DNA from: Planctomyces sp.
GTDB taxonomy: Bacteria; Planctomycetota; Planctomycetia; Planctomycetales; Planctomycetaceae
Assembly: GCA_005778225.1 (NCBI GenBank)
Contig: SXPC01000090.1
Span: 1-36,564, forward strand
Direction of reading: 5' to 3'
Length of the DNA: 36,564 bases
Part shown: in pieces, positions 8,157 to 18,300 of the stretch
Layout of the letters: the number at the start of each line of letters is the position of its first letter
Position numbering within the stretch: the stretch's first letter is position 1
Notes under the pieces: model-generated
Database searches by the model: none
What the model was told of the DNA's origin: nothing
Seen by the model: only the letters and a program-made list of their open reading frames with translations
Position numbers and translations under genes: made by a program

Positions 8157-10025
8157 TTAAAACATCTTATGAATCGCTTCCGAAACTTCACTGACAAGGA
8201 ATGGCTTCCCCTTCACCTTGTTGAGCCCCTGGGCATCAACAAGATAAGTGGCTCGAATCAGCATCTTCAACTGGCCCAGGTTCAACTCGGGAACGAGGAC
8301 CTTCTTGAATCGCTTGATGATATCGCCAAGGTTCTTCGGGAACGGGTTGAGGTAACGAATGTGGGCATGTCCAACGGACAGACCCTGCTTAACCGCGTGG
8401 TCGCAGGCCGTCTTAACGGAGCCATAAGTTCCGCCCCAGCTGAGAACCAGCAGATCCCCTTCCTGCATCCCTTCGACAGGCTGTTCAGGAATGTAATCCG
8501 CGATCCCGGCGATCTTGTTGGCTCGCATATTCACCATATGCGAGTGGTTGTTCGGAGAATAGTCGAGGTTTCCGGTCACGTCCGCTTTTTCAATCCCGCC
8601 GATGCGGTGCTCCAGACCTGGAGTCCCCGGAACGGCCCACGGACGGACACGTTTCTCGTTCCGCAGATACGGCATGTAACCGTTTTCGGTATTCGGTTGG
8701 GTCGGGTGAGAAACGGGAATCGGCTTCAGATCCGACACATTGGGAACACTCCATGGCTCTGCACCGTTGGCAATGTATCCATCTGACAAGAAAAAGACGG
8801 GCGTCATGAATTCGATAGCAATCCGCATCGATTCGATCGCCATTGCAAAACAGTCGGCAGGGCCTGATGGAGCAACAATCGGCATTGGACACTCACCATT
8901 GCGTCCGAACATCGACATCAGCAGGTCTGCTTGTTCCGTCTTCGTCGGCAGACCGGTACTCGGGCCACCCCGTTGAACGTTAATACAAACCAGCGGTAGC
9001 TCCGTCATGACCGCCAGCCCCAGACCTTCGCCCTTGAGCGCGATCCCGGGACCAGAACTCGCCGTGATCGCCATATCACCCGCGTAAGCCGCTCCAATGA
9101 CCGAAGTGATCGCCGCGATTTCGTCTTCTGCCTGAAACGTTCGGACCCCGTAATTCTTCAGGATCGACAGCTCGTGCAGAATGTCGCTGGCGGGTGTGAT
9201 CGGGTAACCACTGTAAAACAGTTTCTTGCCAGACAGCTTCGCCGCCGTGACAAAACCCATCGCTGTCGCTTCGTTGCCGGTGATCTTGCGATACTTTCCA
9301 GGAGCCAGCTTGGCCGGGTTGACCTTGTAGTGAACCGTGAACGATTCGGTCGAGAACCCATAGTTGTAGCCAGCCCGCAGAGCACGCAGGTTGGATTCGC
9401 AGATCTCGGGCTTCTTACCGAATTTTTCGCGAACCCAGTCTTCGGTGGAACTCATGTCGCGTTCATACAGCCAGTAAACCAGCCCCAGCGCGAAAAAGTT
9501 CTTACAGCGATCCGCTTCCTTCATCGTCAGCCCCAGCCCCGCGACTGAATCGCGAGTCAGGCGTGTCATCGGCACCTTGTGCAAACGGTACGGTGCCATG
9601 ATGTTCGGGTCTTCCAGGGGGTTATCCTTGTAGAAGGCCTTCTGGAGGTTCGCTTTATCGAACTCATCTTCGTTGACAATCAGCGTACCGCCACGCTTGA
9701 GGTCCGCAACGTTCGTCTTCAACGCGGCAGGGTTCATCGCGACGAGCGTGTCGAGCTCGTCACCTGGCGTGAAAACTTCGCGGTTCGAAAAGCAGATCTG
9801 ATAACCGGAAACCCCGCCCAGCGTTCCAGCCGGGGCACGAATCTCAGCCGGGAAGTCGGGCAGGGTGGAGATATCGTTTCCAAAGACAGCGGACGTGTTG
9901 GTGAACTGCGTCCCCGCCAGCTGCATCCCGTCCCCTGAGTCACCACAAAAGCGAATGACGACCGATTCCAGTGTTTCCAGCGGCTTACCATCAGCCAGGG
10001 GGGCGTCGACAACGTCCGTTGCCAT
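8157..10025 (-). CDS. korA: 2-oxoacid:ferredoxin oxidoreductase subunit alpha (gamma-alpha fusion)
   Basis: This is the partner of KorB. The product is 622 residues from the ATG at 10025, matching the usual length of two-subunit KorA. The N-terminal gamma domain (about 18-190) has [11 protein letters not shown] at 28-38. The alpha domain follows, with [13 protein letters not shown], then [19 protein letters not shown], which holds the glutamate that activates TPP, and SSGPG. The frame is open upstream to 10133 with further ATGs at 10133 and 10100, but homologues normally begin shortly before the [14 protein letters not shown] strand, and a GGAAG lies ten bases before ATG 10025, so I prefer that start. 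korB follows after a repeat-filled gap and probably shares the transcript. Ferredoxin reduction by this complex would supply low-potential electrons. Confidence 0.9.
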   Translation of the reverse strand: MATDVVDAPLADGKPLETLESVVIRFCGDSGDGMQLAGTQFTNTSAVFGNDISTLPDFPAEIRAPAGTLGGVSGYQICFSNREVFTPGDELDTLVAMNPAALKTNVADLKRGGTLIVNEDEFDKANLQKAFYKDNPLEDPNIMAPYRLHKVPMTRLTRDSVAGLGLTMKEADRCKNFFALGLVYWLYERDMSSTEDWVREKFGKKPEICESNLRALRAGYNYGFSTESFTVHYKVNPAKLAPGKYRKITGNEATAMGFVTAAKLSGKKLFYSGYPITPASDILHELSILKNYGVRTFQAEDEIAAITSVIGAAYAGDMAITASSGPGIALKGEGLGLAVMTELPLVCINVQRGGPSTGLPTKTEQADLLMSMFGRNGECPMPIVAPSGPADCFAMAIESMRIAIEFMTPVFFLSDGYIANGAEPWSVPNVSDLKPIPVSHPTQPNTENGYMPYLRNEKRVRPWAVPGTPGLEHRIGGIEKADVTGNLDYSPNNHSHMVNMRANKIAGIADYIPEQPVEGMQEGDLLVLSWGGTYGSVKTACDHAVKQGLSVGHAHIRYLNPFPKNLGDIIKRFKKVLVPELNLGQLKMLIRATYLVDAQGLNKVKGKPFLVSEVSEAIHKMF

Positions 10026-10432
10026 AGAAAAAGTCTTCCGTTCAAACTCGTAAAATGTTAGATCCAGCGACGCGTTTTCGTAGGAACGTTTGGCTGGCAT
10101 ATCAATTGACCCGCAAAACGAGCTGCGGTTCAACGACTTAGCTGGCTAAATTTGTGGCCGGAGGAACGTTCAAAGACGTCACAACCACACGTGGTCGGCT
10201 CGGTTTTTCCATCGATACCGTGACCATAGCGTTAACTATCGGCATTTTTGCAGAGACGGTATAAAATAGAAAGTCCTCATAAAACGAATCACCCATAATT
10301 TCCTCGGAAACCGCCCAGCTTCTCTGATCAGTACATTCGTCGCCTACCCGAACAGGTCATCTCAACCACGCCACGACACACGCTAATTGCACAAAGATCT
10401 CCTCGCTTCACGACTTACGTCGAAAACTCGCC
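10026..10432. other. Divergent intergenic region between korA and the pseudokinase gene
   Basis: This 407-base region has no convincing gene. It is AT-richer than its surroundings around 10225-10310 and must hold the promoters of both divergent genes. The first 108 bases (10026-10133) are an open extension of the korA frame. Confidence 0.5.
10239..10267 (+). promoter_or_regulatory. Possible sigma-70-type promoter
   Basis: TCGGCA (10239-10244) and TAAAAT (10262-10267) are 17 bases apart, four and five matches to consensus. It would drive the gene starting near 10433 with a leader of about 160 bases. This is weak evidence from sequence alone. Confidence 0.25.
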
Positions 10433-12868
10433 TTGCCGAAAACACGTAGGATTGCAATAACTGCACTCCACAGTTACTCCGCATTGAGGCGTTTTTACTG
10501 TCAGGATGACACACGCTTGTCGGACGGGCCACAGTCTTACGATCTTCCAGCGCGCCTAGTCGAGCTTAATCTCTGCTCTGCGCAAGACTTGCGCCTGTGC
10601 AGACGCAAAATCAAATCGCTGCAGCGTAACCTCCCCATCTTCGAATCGACTTGGCTCGACGCCCTTTTCGCCATCGGTCGTCTGACACACTTCCAAGTCC
10701 AGGCCATCGATGAGTCCGGCCCCGACTCGCTCGCCATTGGCCCCTACCGACTCATCGAACGGACTCGGCGCGAACCTTATGCTGATTTTTTGACGGCGCG
10801 CTCCGTCGAACGAACAGAACTGGCAACATTGATCCGTCTGCCGATTCCACCCACCGACCATCAGGGCTTTTTCGACCGCTTCGCCCCGTATCTCCAACTT
10901 GCCAAGTCACGCCAGTCATCCAAACAAACGACCTTCACGATTCCCTCATCCGCACACGCCTTCGGCGATGACATTTTCATTACTGAACCCTACCACGCCG
11001 GAATGACGCTCGCGGATCTTCTCGTCCGCAAAGGTCGTTTCCCCGTTCGATTCGTCGAACAGATCGCACTTGCTGTCCTTCAGTCCCTGGACCAGTTCCA
11101 CGCCGTCGGACTGCCTCATGGCGATCTGCGACCGAAGAACATTCTTCTCACCCGCAAAGGCCGCATCCTTCTGCGTCACCCCGGACTGACGCTGTCCCGT
11201 TTCCCGATCGTCAATTTTCACGATCCACTCCCTCACGACTACTTCGACGCTCTTCCTCCAGAAATCTTCCTCGGCCAGAACTCTTACCGTCCCGCGAGCG
11301 ACCTCTTCGCTCTCGGTAGCCTCTGCTGGCGACTCCTTTGTGGTCGGCCCGCGCTCCTCGCCGCTGACCCGCTGATGAAGCTGAACCGCCTCACCCGCAC
11401 CGGCCTCCCTGACATACGTGACTTCAATCCCGATGTCACTCCCACTCTCGCAAAGTTCATCGAGCGCACCACCGCGATCGATCCCCATCACCGAGTCAGC
11501 ACGACTCCCGAAGCCATCGCCCTGCTGCAACGTGCCCGCCCGCGCTGGAACACCTCCGCAGCGGCCCGTTTCGTGGCCTCGATCCCCGCGACCCTCGCTC
11601 CCAAAGCAACTCTGCGACGCCCTCCCATCGTCCTCGGCTACCGTCACGGCCTCGCCGCCGCTACGCTCCTCGTCAGCGCCGGCCTGATCGCTTCCAATCA
11701 AACCAACACCCCGCTGATCCCCCTCAAGCTGACCGACTGGATCTCCCAACAAGCACATCAACTCACCGAAACAAAGCCTCTTCAACAACTGACGTCCCCA
11801 GACACCGCTCCCGAACAAACCACCGAAGTGACAAATAAACTCGCCGATCTTCCCAAGCCAGACGCCAGCAACGTCATCACTCTCACTCCTGGCCGAACCT
11901 ACGCTGCGACGACCATCAAGTCTGACCGCACCTTGACGATCGAATGCACGAGCGAGACCGAACCCGCCATCCTCATCCTCCAGAAGAATCAGCCCTGGCA
12001 GGTCGCTTCGTCGGAGCTGTTCCTCAAAAACATCACCGTTCGATACGCCGATCCAGATTCCGATGCCGCTCAGTCAACGGCTGTTCCAAACTCACTGTTG
12101 ACCATCCAGACACAAAACCTTTCTCTCGACAACGTCACCCTCATCGGCCCTGACGCGACCCACCCCGGCATCTGCCACGCCATCGCCTGGCAAATGTCGG
12201 ACCTCTATGACCAGACCGGCGGCAACTGCAGAGTTAACAACTCTTCTCTCCAAACTCCCGGCTCTGCCGTCCTCGTCCAACACCACTTTGGTAACATCTC
12301 CTTCGAGAACACCCTCCATCACGGACGCGGTGCCCTCGTCCAGATGCCCGGCCCTATCCTTCCGTCTCGCGGCCTGACCGTAAAACTCGCCCAATCGACC
12401 CTGCGAGAAGTCGGCTGCCTCCTGCGTCTGGACAACCTCAACCCGCGCGAACTGCAAGGCCTCGTTCAGATCGAACTCCAGAACTCCGTCATCGATATTG
12501 CCTCATCGCAAGGCGCGATGTTCCTCCTGACTGGCAACGAGTCGCCGCTCGAACTCCTGAAACTCATCAACGTCACCGGCCGGGGTTCGATCCTCGCCCC
12601 CGAGACCCCGCTCGCCATGTGGTTCGACAGTCACAACCGCAGACTCCAGCCCCTCGACGACACCGCCCTCCAGATCGACGGCCTGATGACGACCACCTAC
12701 GCCTTCGCCGACCCCGCAGGCCAGAGAAAGTCCGACTCAATTCTCACCTCCCTCGACGGCCCGAGAATGGGCTCAACCCTCCCCGGCATCCAACCCGCCG
12801 ACACAATGACCGCCTCATCCCCTCAACCTTCCGACGTCGTCCCCGCCAACTTCGAATGGCATAACTAA
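10433..12868 (+). CDS. Membrane pseudokinase with C-terminal beta-helix region
   Basis: The 811-residue protein has a protein-kinase-like region at about 100-370. The catalytic loop HGDLRPKNILL is recognisable (D231, N236), as are PPE at 275-277 and the subdomain IX aspartate D290 in SDLFALGSLCW. The glycine-rich loop is absent, no lysine is seen at the VAIK position (LATLIRL), and DFG is replaced by HPG at 249-251. I therefore infer a pseudokinase unable to bind Mg-ATP normally. A transmembrane helix follows at about 405-421, then a Thr/Pro-rich linker. The C-terminal domain (about 470-760) has repeated short strands (ITLTPGRTYAATTIKS, LFLKNITVRYAD, LSLDNVTLIGPD) typical of parallel right-handed beta-helices, probably extracytoplasmic. 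The TTG start at 10433 has no clear ribosome site; internal TTGs at 10484 or 10517 are possible. It may be a sensor or scaffold in the envelope. Confidence 0.7.
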   Translation: MPKTRRIAITALHSYSALRRFYCQDDTRLSDGPQSYDLPARLVELNLCSAQDLRLCRRKIKSLQRNLPIFESTWLDALFAIGRLTHFQVQAIDESGPDSLAIGPYRLIERTRREPYADFLTARSVERTELATLIRLPIPPTDHQGFFDRFAPYLQLAKSRQSSKQTTFTIPSSAHAFGDDIFITEPYHAGMTLADLLVRKGRFPVRFVEQIALAVLQSLDQFHAVGLPHGDLRPKNILLTRKGRILLRHPGLTLSRFPIVNFHDPLPHDYFDALPPEIFLGQNSYRPASDLFALGSLCWRLLCGRPALLAADPLMKLNRLTRTGLPDIRDFNPDVTPTLAKFIERTTAIDPHHRVSTTPEAIALLQRARPRWNTSAAARFVASIPATLAPKATLRRPPIVLGYRHGLAAATLLVSAGLIASNQTNTPLIPLKLTDWISQQAHQLTETKPLQQLTSPDTAPEQTTEVTNKLADLPKPDASNVITLTPGRTYAATTIKSDRTLTIECTSETEPAILILQKNQPWQVASSELFLKNITVRYADPDSDAAQSTAVPNSLLTIQTQNLSLDNVTLIGPDATHPGICHAIAWQMSDLYDQTGGNCRVNNSSLQTPGSAVLVQHHFGNISFENTLHHGRGALVQMPGPILPSRGLTVKLAQSTLREVGCLLRLDNLNPRELQGLVQIELQNSVIDIASSQGAMFLLTGNESPLELLKLINVTGRGSILAPETPLAMWFDSHNRRLQPLDDTALQIDGLMTTTYAFADPAGQRKSDSILTSLDGPRMGSTLPGIQPADTMTASSPQPSDVVPANFEWHN

Positions 12869-12870
12869 AT

Positions 12871-12930
12871 CCTTCTCCCCCGGGGAGAAGGTGGCAGCGC
12901 TTCGCTGACGGATGAGGGAACTCTGCGAAC
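12871..12930 (+). repeat. R4 repeat
   Basis: CCTTCTCCCC-C-GGGGAGAAGG is a perfect 21-base hairpin starting two bases after the pseudokinase stop codon, followed by TGGCAGCGCTTCGCTGACGG and ATGAGGG. It may terminate the upstream transcript. Confidence 0.75.
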
Positions 12931-12952
12931 TGCGCCAAGCATTCATCGCTCC

Positions 12953-13012
12953 GGGTGGCCCAGCCGTTCATGGCTGGGTGAGCAACGCTCACAAGACACG
13001 TCACCATACGCC
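12953..13012 (+). repeat. R3 repeat, single left arm
   Basis: GGGTGGCCCAGCCGTTCATG, then GCTGGGTGAGCAACGCTCAC and CGTCACCATACG match the first 60 bases of the full R3 copy at 6091 almost exactly. The right arm is missing here. It abuts an R4 copy. Confidence 0.8.
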
Positions 13013-13085
13013 CTCATTTCCAGCTCACTCTTTCTTCCCGCACGATTCTCTTGGGATTCCCCTCCCCCCCCTGTACCATGGAGGG

Positions 13086-13775
13086 ATGCCCCAGCACCTC
13101 CTCATTGATGGCTACAACCTCATGCACGCAGCCCTCCCGCTGCTCGGTGCCCGCCTTGGCCTGTCCCTCGAACAAAAACGCAGCCTCTTCCTGACCGCCC
13201 TCGCAGGCGAACTCAACGGCAGCGCCCGACAACGCACCACCATCATCTTCGACGCCCAACAAACCGGCCAGTTCTACGGCACCCGCCAGCAATTCCAGTC
13301 CATGACGATCCTCTTTCCCAACGCCGAGACCGACGCGGACACCGTGATCGAAGAACTCGTCATCACCTCTCACGGCCCCAAATCCCTGCTCATCGTCTCC
13401 AGCGACCACCGCATCCAGAAAGCCGCCAGACGAAGGGGCGCCAGTTTCGTCGAAAGTCACCAGTTCGCAGCCAGCATCTTTGAAGACGCAGCCCCCGTCA
13501 CGATGTCCCCGACCACCACGAAACCCGCTGAAAAACGCACCTCAAAAATCCCCCAGCTCAAAAACAACGAGTTCCAGGACAACCTCCAGTCCGACCTCGA
13601 TCAGGCCCTCTCGTCCCTGATCTCAAACAAGCCACCGGAAACCCTCGCCGACTCCACCCCCAAGCCGGCAGTAACGCAAACATCCTCCATCGATCTCGAC
13701 GATTCCACTAAAATCGACGTCACCGACGAGGAACTGAACTTCTGGCTCGAACATCTGGATGACAAGAAGGACTAA
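13086..13775 (+). CDS. NYN (YacP-like) domain protein
   Basis: This is a predicted cytoplasmic PIN-like ribonuclease. The product is 229 residues from ATG 13086; the frame is open upstream to 12912, but that stretch is the R3 repeat and homologues begin with the strand HLLIDGYNLMHA. The NYN core spans about 3-155: D8 and N11 in the first strand, TTIIFDAQQTG, ETDADTVIEELV with the acidic pair, and LLIVSSDHRIQKAARRRGA. The last 70 residues are a low-complexity, charged tail ending in a helix rich in Asp/Glu/Lys. YacP-family members are thought to process rRNA or mRNA; no substrate can be inferred here. The ribosome site is unusual, because GGAGGG directly abuts the ATG, leaving almost no spacing. 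Confidence 0.8.
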   Translation: MPQHLLIDGYNLMHAALPLLGARLGLSLEQKRSLFLTALAGELNGSARQRTTIIFDAQQTGQFYGTRQQFQSMTILFPNAETDADTVIEELVITSHGPKSLLIVSSDHRIQKAARRRGASFVESHQFAASIFEDAAPVTMSPTTTKPAEKRTSKIPQLKNNEFQDNLQSDLDQALSSLISNKPPETLADSTPKPAVTQTSSIDLDDSTKIDVTDEELNFWLEHLDDKKD

Positions 13776-13875
13776 CCACCCCCCGATAACCACGTTTTTC
13801 CTCTCAACTCCCAGAGTGGGACTTGTTGACCTGCACGCAACGCCATTAGACTGAACGCATATTATTCGTCCTGTT

Positions 13876-13935
13876 CCTTCTCCCATAAGAGGGGAAAGTG
13901 CCCGAAAGGCGGATGAGGGTGAGCGCCAGGCAACT
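13876..13935 (+). repeat. R4 repeat
   Basis: CCTTCTCCCATAAGAGGGG, then AAAGTGCCCGAAAGGCGG and ATGAGGGTGAGCGCCAGGC. This diverged copy overlaps the open frame upstream of the next gene and marks that extension as non-coding. Confidence 0.65.
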
Positions 13936-14029
13936 GCCGACTCTCATTCCATCGAAAACCATCAGGCAACCATCTTTTCCTTCCCGTTTCTCCACCAAAT
14001 ACGCACGAAGCGACATCTGTAGGATCAAC

Positions 14030-14908
14030 ATGACCAAGTTGTGGCCGTTCCAGACCTCCTTGACCGTGTTTTGCTTACTGAGCCTGGCAATCTCACTGAC
14101 CGGCTGCGGCAGCGAAACGTACGAGAAACGTCTCGCCAATACCGTCGAGTATTACAAGTACCTCGAACGCGTTCAGAAAGCCCTCGCCCCTGGTGCTTTT
14201 GAAGAGCAGAACCTGAGGTTCCAGCCCCCCAAAGGCTTCGAGCTCATTCCGAAGGACAAAAAAGACAAAGACCGCGATACCCGTCTGCCCGAATTTCTTC
14301 GCAGCGAAATCCCCGGCGTTGTGGGCGTCTGGAAAATGAATGTCCCGGTCATGCTCGGCCAGGAATCGGTCGAAAAACCAGTCTACATGCTGGCTCTCAG
14401 CAATGCAGACCGCTGGGCCAAATCACGCACACCGGGCGCTCCTGATCCGTTGAAGTATCACAACGACCTCTTTTATACCCTGCTCGGCGAAGTCGGCATC
14501 TCCGATATCACCCGCGCCGATCGTGGCCCGAACCTCGACCTCAACGTCTGGAAAAGCGGCGTGACGTTCCCTGATAGCGCCAAGGACACCAAGTTTGCGC
14601 CCCCCAAAACCTACAACACCATCACGCTCTTCAACCCGGAAATGCGATTCGACAACATCCCGATGGAATTCAACGTCTATCAGTATGGCGCTGGCGATAA
14701 CCAGGCTGCGCTCCTCATCATTTCTCCTCGCAACATCGCAGCCGACAGCTACCGCGAAAATCTGAAAATGGCCCTGCCAACCTTCGACTACACCCGCCCA
14801 GCAGCCGCCTCCGCTCCCCCAGCCGGCAACAGCGCTCCCGGCACGACGTCCTCCCCGGGCGCCAGCAACTCCCCGGCCCCACCCCGCGCCCCTGGCGGCG
14901 GCTTCTAA
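14030..14908 (+). CDS. Hypothetical lipoprotein
   Basis: The product is 292 residues from ATG 14030, which has AGGA six bases upstream. The frame is open upstream to 13898, but that part is an R4 repeat. A signal peptide (about 1-25) ends in the lipobox LTGC with C26, so the protein is probably lipidated and exported. The body (about 30-255) has no motif that I recognise; it contains several beta-strand-like segments (GVVGVWKMNVPVML, VYMLALSN, NTITLFNPEM, QAALLIISPRN) and two charged, Lys/Asp-rich turns. The C-terminal 35 residues are a Pro/Ala/Gly/Ser tail, likely disordered. I cannot assign a function. It follows the NYN gene by 254 bases with an R4 copy between, so operon linkage is doubtful. 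Confidence 0.7.
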   Translation: MTKLWPFQTSLTVFCLLSLAISLTGCGSETYEKRLANTVEYYKYLERVQKALAPGAFEEQNLRFQPPKGFELIPKDKKDKDRDTRLPEFLRSEIPGVVGVWKMNVPVMLGQESVEKPVYMLALSNADRWAKSRTPGAPDPLKYHNDLFYTLLGEVGISDITRADRGPNLDLNVWKSGVTFPDSAKDTKFAPPKTYNTITLFNPEMRFDNIPMEFNVYQYGAGDNQAALLIISPRNIAADSYRENLKMALPTFDYTRPAAASAPPAGNSAPGTTSSPGASNSPAPPRAPGGGF

Positions 14909-14915
14909 TCTCATC

Positions 14916-15036
14916 CCTTCTCCCCCCGGGAAGCAAGGAGCCCACTCGCCGAGAAGGCGAGAGAAAGGGCGACGCGGTAGTCGGCTCAGGAAAGGTGGCA
15001 GCGCTTCGCTGACGGATGAGGGACCTCTGCGAATTG
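14916..15036 (+). repeat. R4 repeat, long form with internal insert
   Basis: It starts CCTTCTCCCCCCGGG and ends CGGATGAGGGACCTCTGCG like the short form, but carries about 60 extra bases beginning AAGCAAGGAG and including GCGACGCGGTAGTC. The copy at 15090 has the same insert. Confidence 0.7.
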
Positions 15037-15089
15037 CCCAGCGTCAAATTCTATGTCCCGTCTCCCTTGAAGCGGAGCAGTTGTAAGTC

Positions 15090-15204
15090 CCTTCTCCCTT
15101 GAGGTGGAAGCAAGGAGTTCGCTCTCGCCGAGAAGGCAGAGTGAACGACGCGGTAGTCTTCTCAGGAATGGTGCCCGAAGGGCGGATGAGGGTGAGCGAC
15201 AGGC
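15090..15204 (+). repeat. R4 repeat, long form with internal insert
   Basis: This is the second long-form copy: CCTTCTCCCTTGAGGTGG, the AAGCAAGGAG...GACGCGGTAGTC insert, then GGCGGATGAGGGTGAGCGAC. With the copy at 14916 it fills most of the gap from 14909 to 15330, where I see no gene. Confidence 0.7.
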
Positions 15205-15330
15205 ATTAAATCCTTCTCAATACCACGTCAAGACCACAGGCAAAAGTAGGGTGCTGGTGAGTCTTCGAACCGCACCAAATCCGCTCCCATCGCGCGATCC
15301 GAGCCCGCCCGGCCATTCCTAGCCGCTTCC

Positions 15331-18300
15331 TCAATCCTTTTTCTTCAACAAGCTTTGCTTATACGCCCGTTCCAATTCCTGATACTGTGCCGGGGCTGGT
15401 ATGTTCGATGGCCCGAAGCTATCGACTTCCGACTTCCCAAACCCCTGGCTCGACTTCGCAGTGGGGCGGTTCGTATTCAGGTTCAGATTCTTGAGCATCT
15501 CCTGATACTGCTTACGACGCGCCATCTCCTCAGGCGTAACAGCTTCTTTCTCTTGAGACATCTTCGCCATCCGCTCACGGAACTTCTTCAGATCGGTCTC
15601 GGTCCAGCCAAGACGCTTAAGGAATTCTTCATCGACATCGCCACGCTTCAGATCGTCTTCCAACTGCTTGAGAACAAGATCAGCGGCTTTCTTCTTGTCT
15701 TCCAGGGATTGCTCTTGCGACGGAGCAGACTTCGATGGTCCTTCACCTGCACCAGCCTCACCTTTCTGAGGCTCGCCGTTTGGGGCTGGTCCATCAGCAG
15801 CGTCAGCCCCTCTCTCCCCCTTCTTTGCAGGAGCAGCCTGTTTACTGGCAGCGCCACCTCCGCCACTCGGCTGTGACGAACTTGGTGGCTGATCGCTAGC
15901 CTCACCCAGTTGCTGACTTTTTCCACCTTCGCCCGCAGATTTCCCGCCAGATTCTCCCTTTGACTTTCCGCCTTGATCACCAGACTGCTGTTGGCCAGAC
16001 TTCTGCTGACCTCCCTGTTGCTGGCCACCTTGTTTCTCGTCACCCATCTTCTGATCCCCGTCCCCCTGCTTCTCGTCAGGTTTACGTGGCACATCATCCT
16101 GCTTTTGATTCTCTCCCGGCTTCTGCTCACCACCGGCCTTCTGCCCTTCCTGATTCATTCCGGACTGGTCACCCTTCGCATCTCCCGGCTGACCATCTTT
16201 CGACGAACCCTTCGACTTCCCATCCTGAGACTTATCCGATGGCGAATCCCCGCCCTTCTTCTGCTCAGATCCCGATTGAGAACCATCCGATTTTTGACCG
16301 CCTTTCTGCTGGCTGTCCTGTTTCTCGCTCGACGGTGACTTCCCGGACGACTGCTCCGGCTTGTCCTGATCGCCTCCCTTAGCCTGATTTTCAGGCTTGC
16401 GATTCGGGTCGTTCGGATCTCCCTCGCGTGTCGTCGGCTTGGTTCCTTCTTCACGTTTCACAGTGTTGTCTGACTTCATGGTATCAATGTTGGGATCATC
16501 CGCAGGCTTGCCGGTGGCATCCTTATCGGGAGTCGCTTCGTTTTTGCCCATAGGGGCGTTCGGATCCGGGGAAGTCCCTTCCTTTCCCTTGTCATCCTGA
16601 CTGGCATTGGAGGGCGAATTCCCATCCTGATTCATCTTCTCCGAAGGCTGATCGCCACCCGTTCCATCCTTGGGCTCATCTCCCATCGGTTGCTCGTCCG
16701 ACTTCTCGCCCCCGCTGCCAACTTTTTTCTCCATGCCTTCAGGCGGCTTGTTGCCATCATTCTTCTCCTGCTCGCCGGACGCGGCCCCGTCCTTCGACTT
16801 CTCGTCCGCCGGCTTCTCGCCTTCTTTCTGCTCACCCTTCTGGCCGGACTTCATCTCCTCGCCAGAGTCGCCCTTATTCTCTTTTGACATCTTGTCTGCA
16901 TTCTCAGCTGCGCTCTTGTCATCGCTCGGCTGCCCCTCGTCCGCTGGCTTACCATCGGTCTTCGGCTTTGACGACTTCTCACCATCCTTCGATGGTTTCT
17001 GATCGTCATTCATTGCTTCCGAAGGCTTACTCTGACCGTCATTCTTCTGCTGGTCATTGTCACCTTCCTTCCCGTCAGGCGAAGCTTTACCCTCGGGCGA
17101 CTGTGAGTCTCCTTTGTTGTTAGGCTGTTTGTCCTGCTTCTCCTGCTCCTTCTTCTGATGTTCCTTCATCAGTTCATTGAGGACGAGGTCATCGTCAGCC
17201 CCCTCTTTATCAAACTGGGGCTGATCCGCTGCCTGGCTTTGATTTCCCTTCTCGCCTTGCTCGGACATCTCTTCCCGGCCCGCCTGAGGCTGATTCTCCC
17301 CACCTGATTTTGGCTTGCCGTCTTGATTCTGTTGCCCGCTCTGATTCCCGGACTGCTCCTGCTTCGATGGATTCTCAGTCGACGTGGCATCGCCATTCTG
17401 CGGATTGCTCTTCTCACCCGACTCGCCACCGTCGCCGGTCTTCGAGTCGTTCATCTTTCCTTCCTGTTGAGGTTGTCCCTCACCTTTCTCTCCCGTCTTC
17501 TGGTTATCTGACTGCCCATCGCCGTCATTCCCGGATTCCCCTTCGCCGTTTTTCCCCTTGGCCTTTTCCCCATTCTCAGGAGACTTCTCTCCCTCCTTAG
17601 GCTGGTCAGTCACCTTCTGCTCTTGGTTCTTCTGCGCACCGTCAGCCGGTTGATCCTGCTGCTCCGCCTGCGGAGGTTGCTGGTTCTCGCCTTTCTGCTG
17701 AGCTTCCTGCTGCTCTTTCTCTTCCTGCTTTTTCTGTTGAGCCTTCTGCTCCTCGAGTGCCTTCTCGACCTTGGCTTCATCCTGCGGTGCCTGGATTTTC
17801 ACGCGGATCTTCTGCGTGTTCGACAGATTGCTCGCAGGCTCTTTGTTATCCCGCGCTTCGACCCAGAACGCGATCTCGTCCCCATCCAGCAGATGCAAAG
17901 ACTCCAGACGCCAGTCATATTTAACACGCGTCCCCTGCACCCGTTTTTCAAACAGCGGCTCACCATGAATCCGCTCTCCCGCCTTCTCAACACGCAGCGT
18001 CAACGAGTGCAGCAGGAAGTCAGGATCCTGCGCTTCCACAATCAGCGGAATGATCCCGTTGGCAGGCTGTACCAGATCCCCCGTCGGCGACTTCAACCGC
18101 ACCATCGGTGCCTGATCCGGACGGATATTCATCCGATACAACACCGGCGCAGGATCACTCGCCCCGTCATCCGTCTTGCACTCGATGTGATAAAACCGAG
18201 GAAACGTCCCGTCCGTGCGGATCTTCAGCGGCGGCAGTTCAGCCGACAACTTCGTCCTGTCGTTGACCGACATCATGACTTCTTCTGCCTTCTGCGTCAG

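Noticed and set aside
13826..13852. TTGACC ... TAGACT as a promoter for the lipoprotein gene at 14030
   Set aside because: Spacing is only 15 bases and the -10 has four matches; an R4 copy lies between it and the gene.
15690..17790. Possible tandem repeat or CRISPR-like array in the low-complexity region
   Set aside because: The units are irregular in length and sequence, lack fixed repeats and unique spacers, and are in one open frame.
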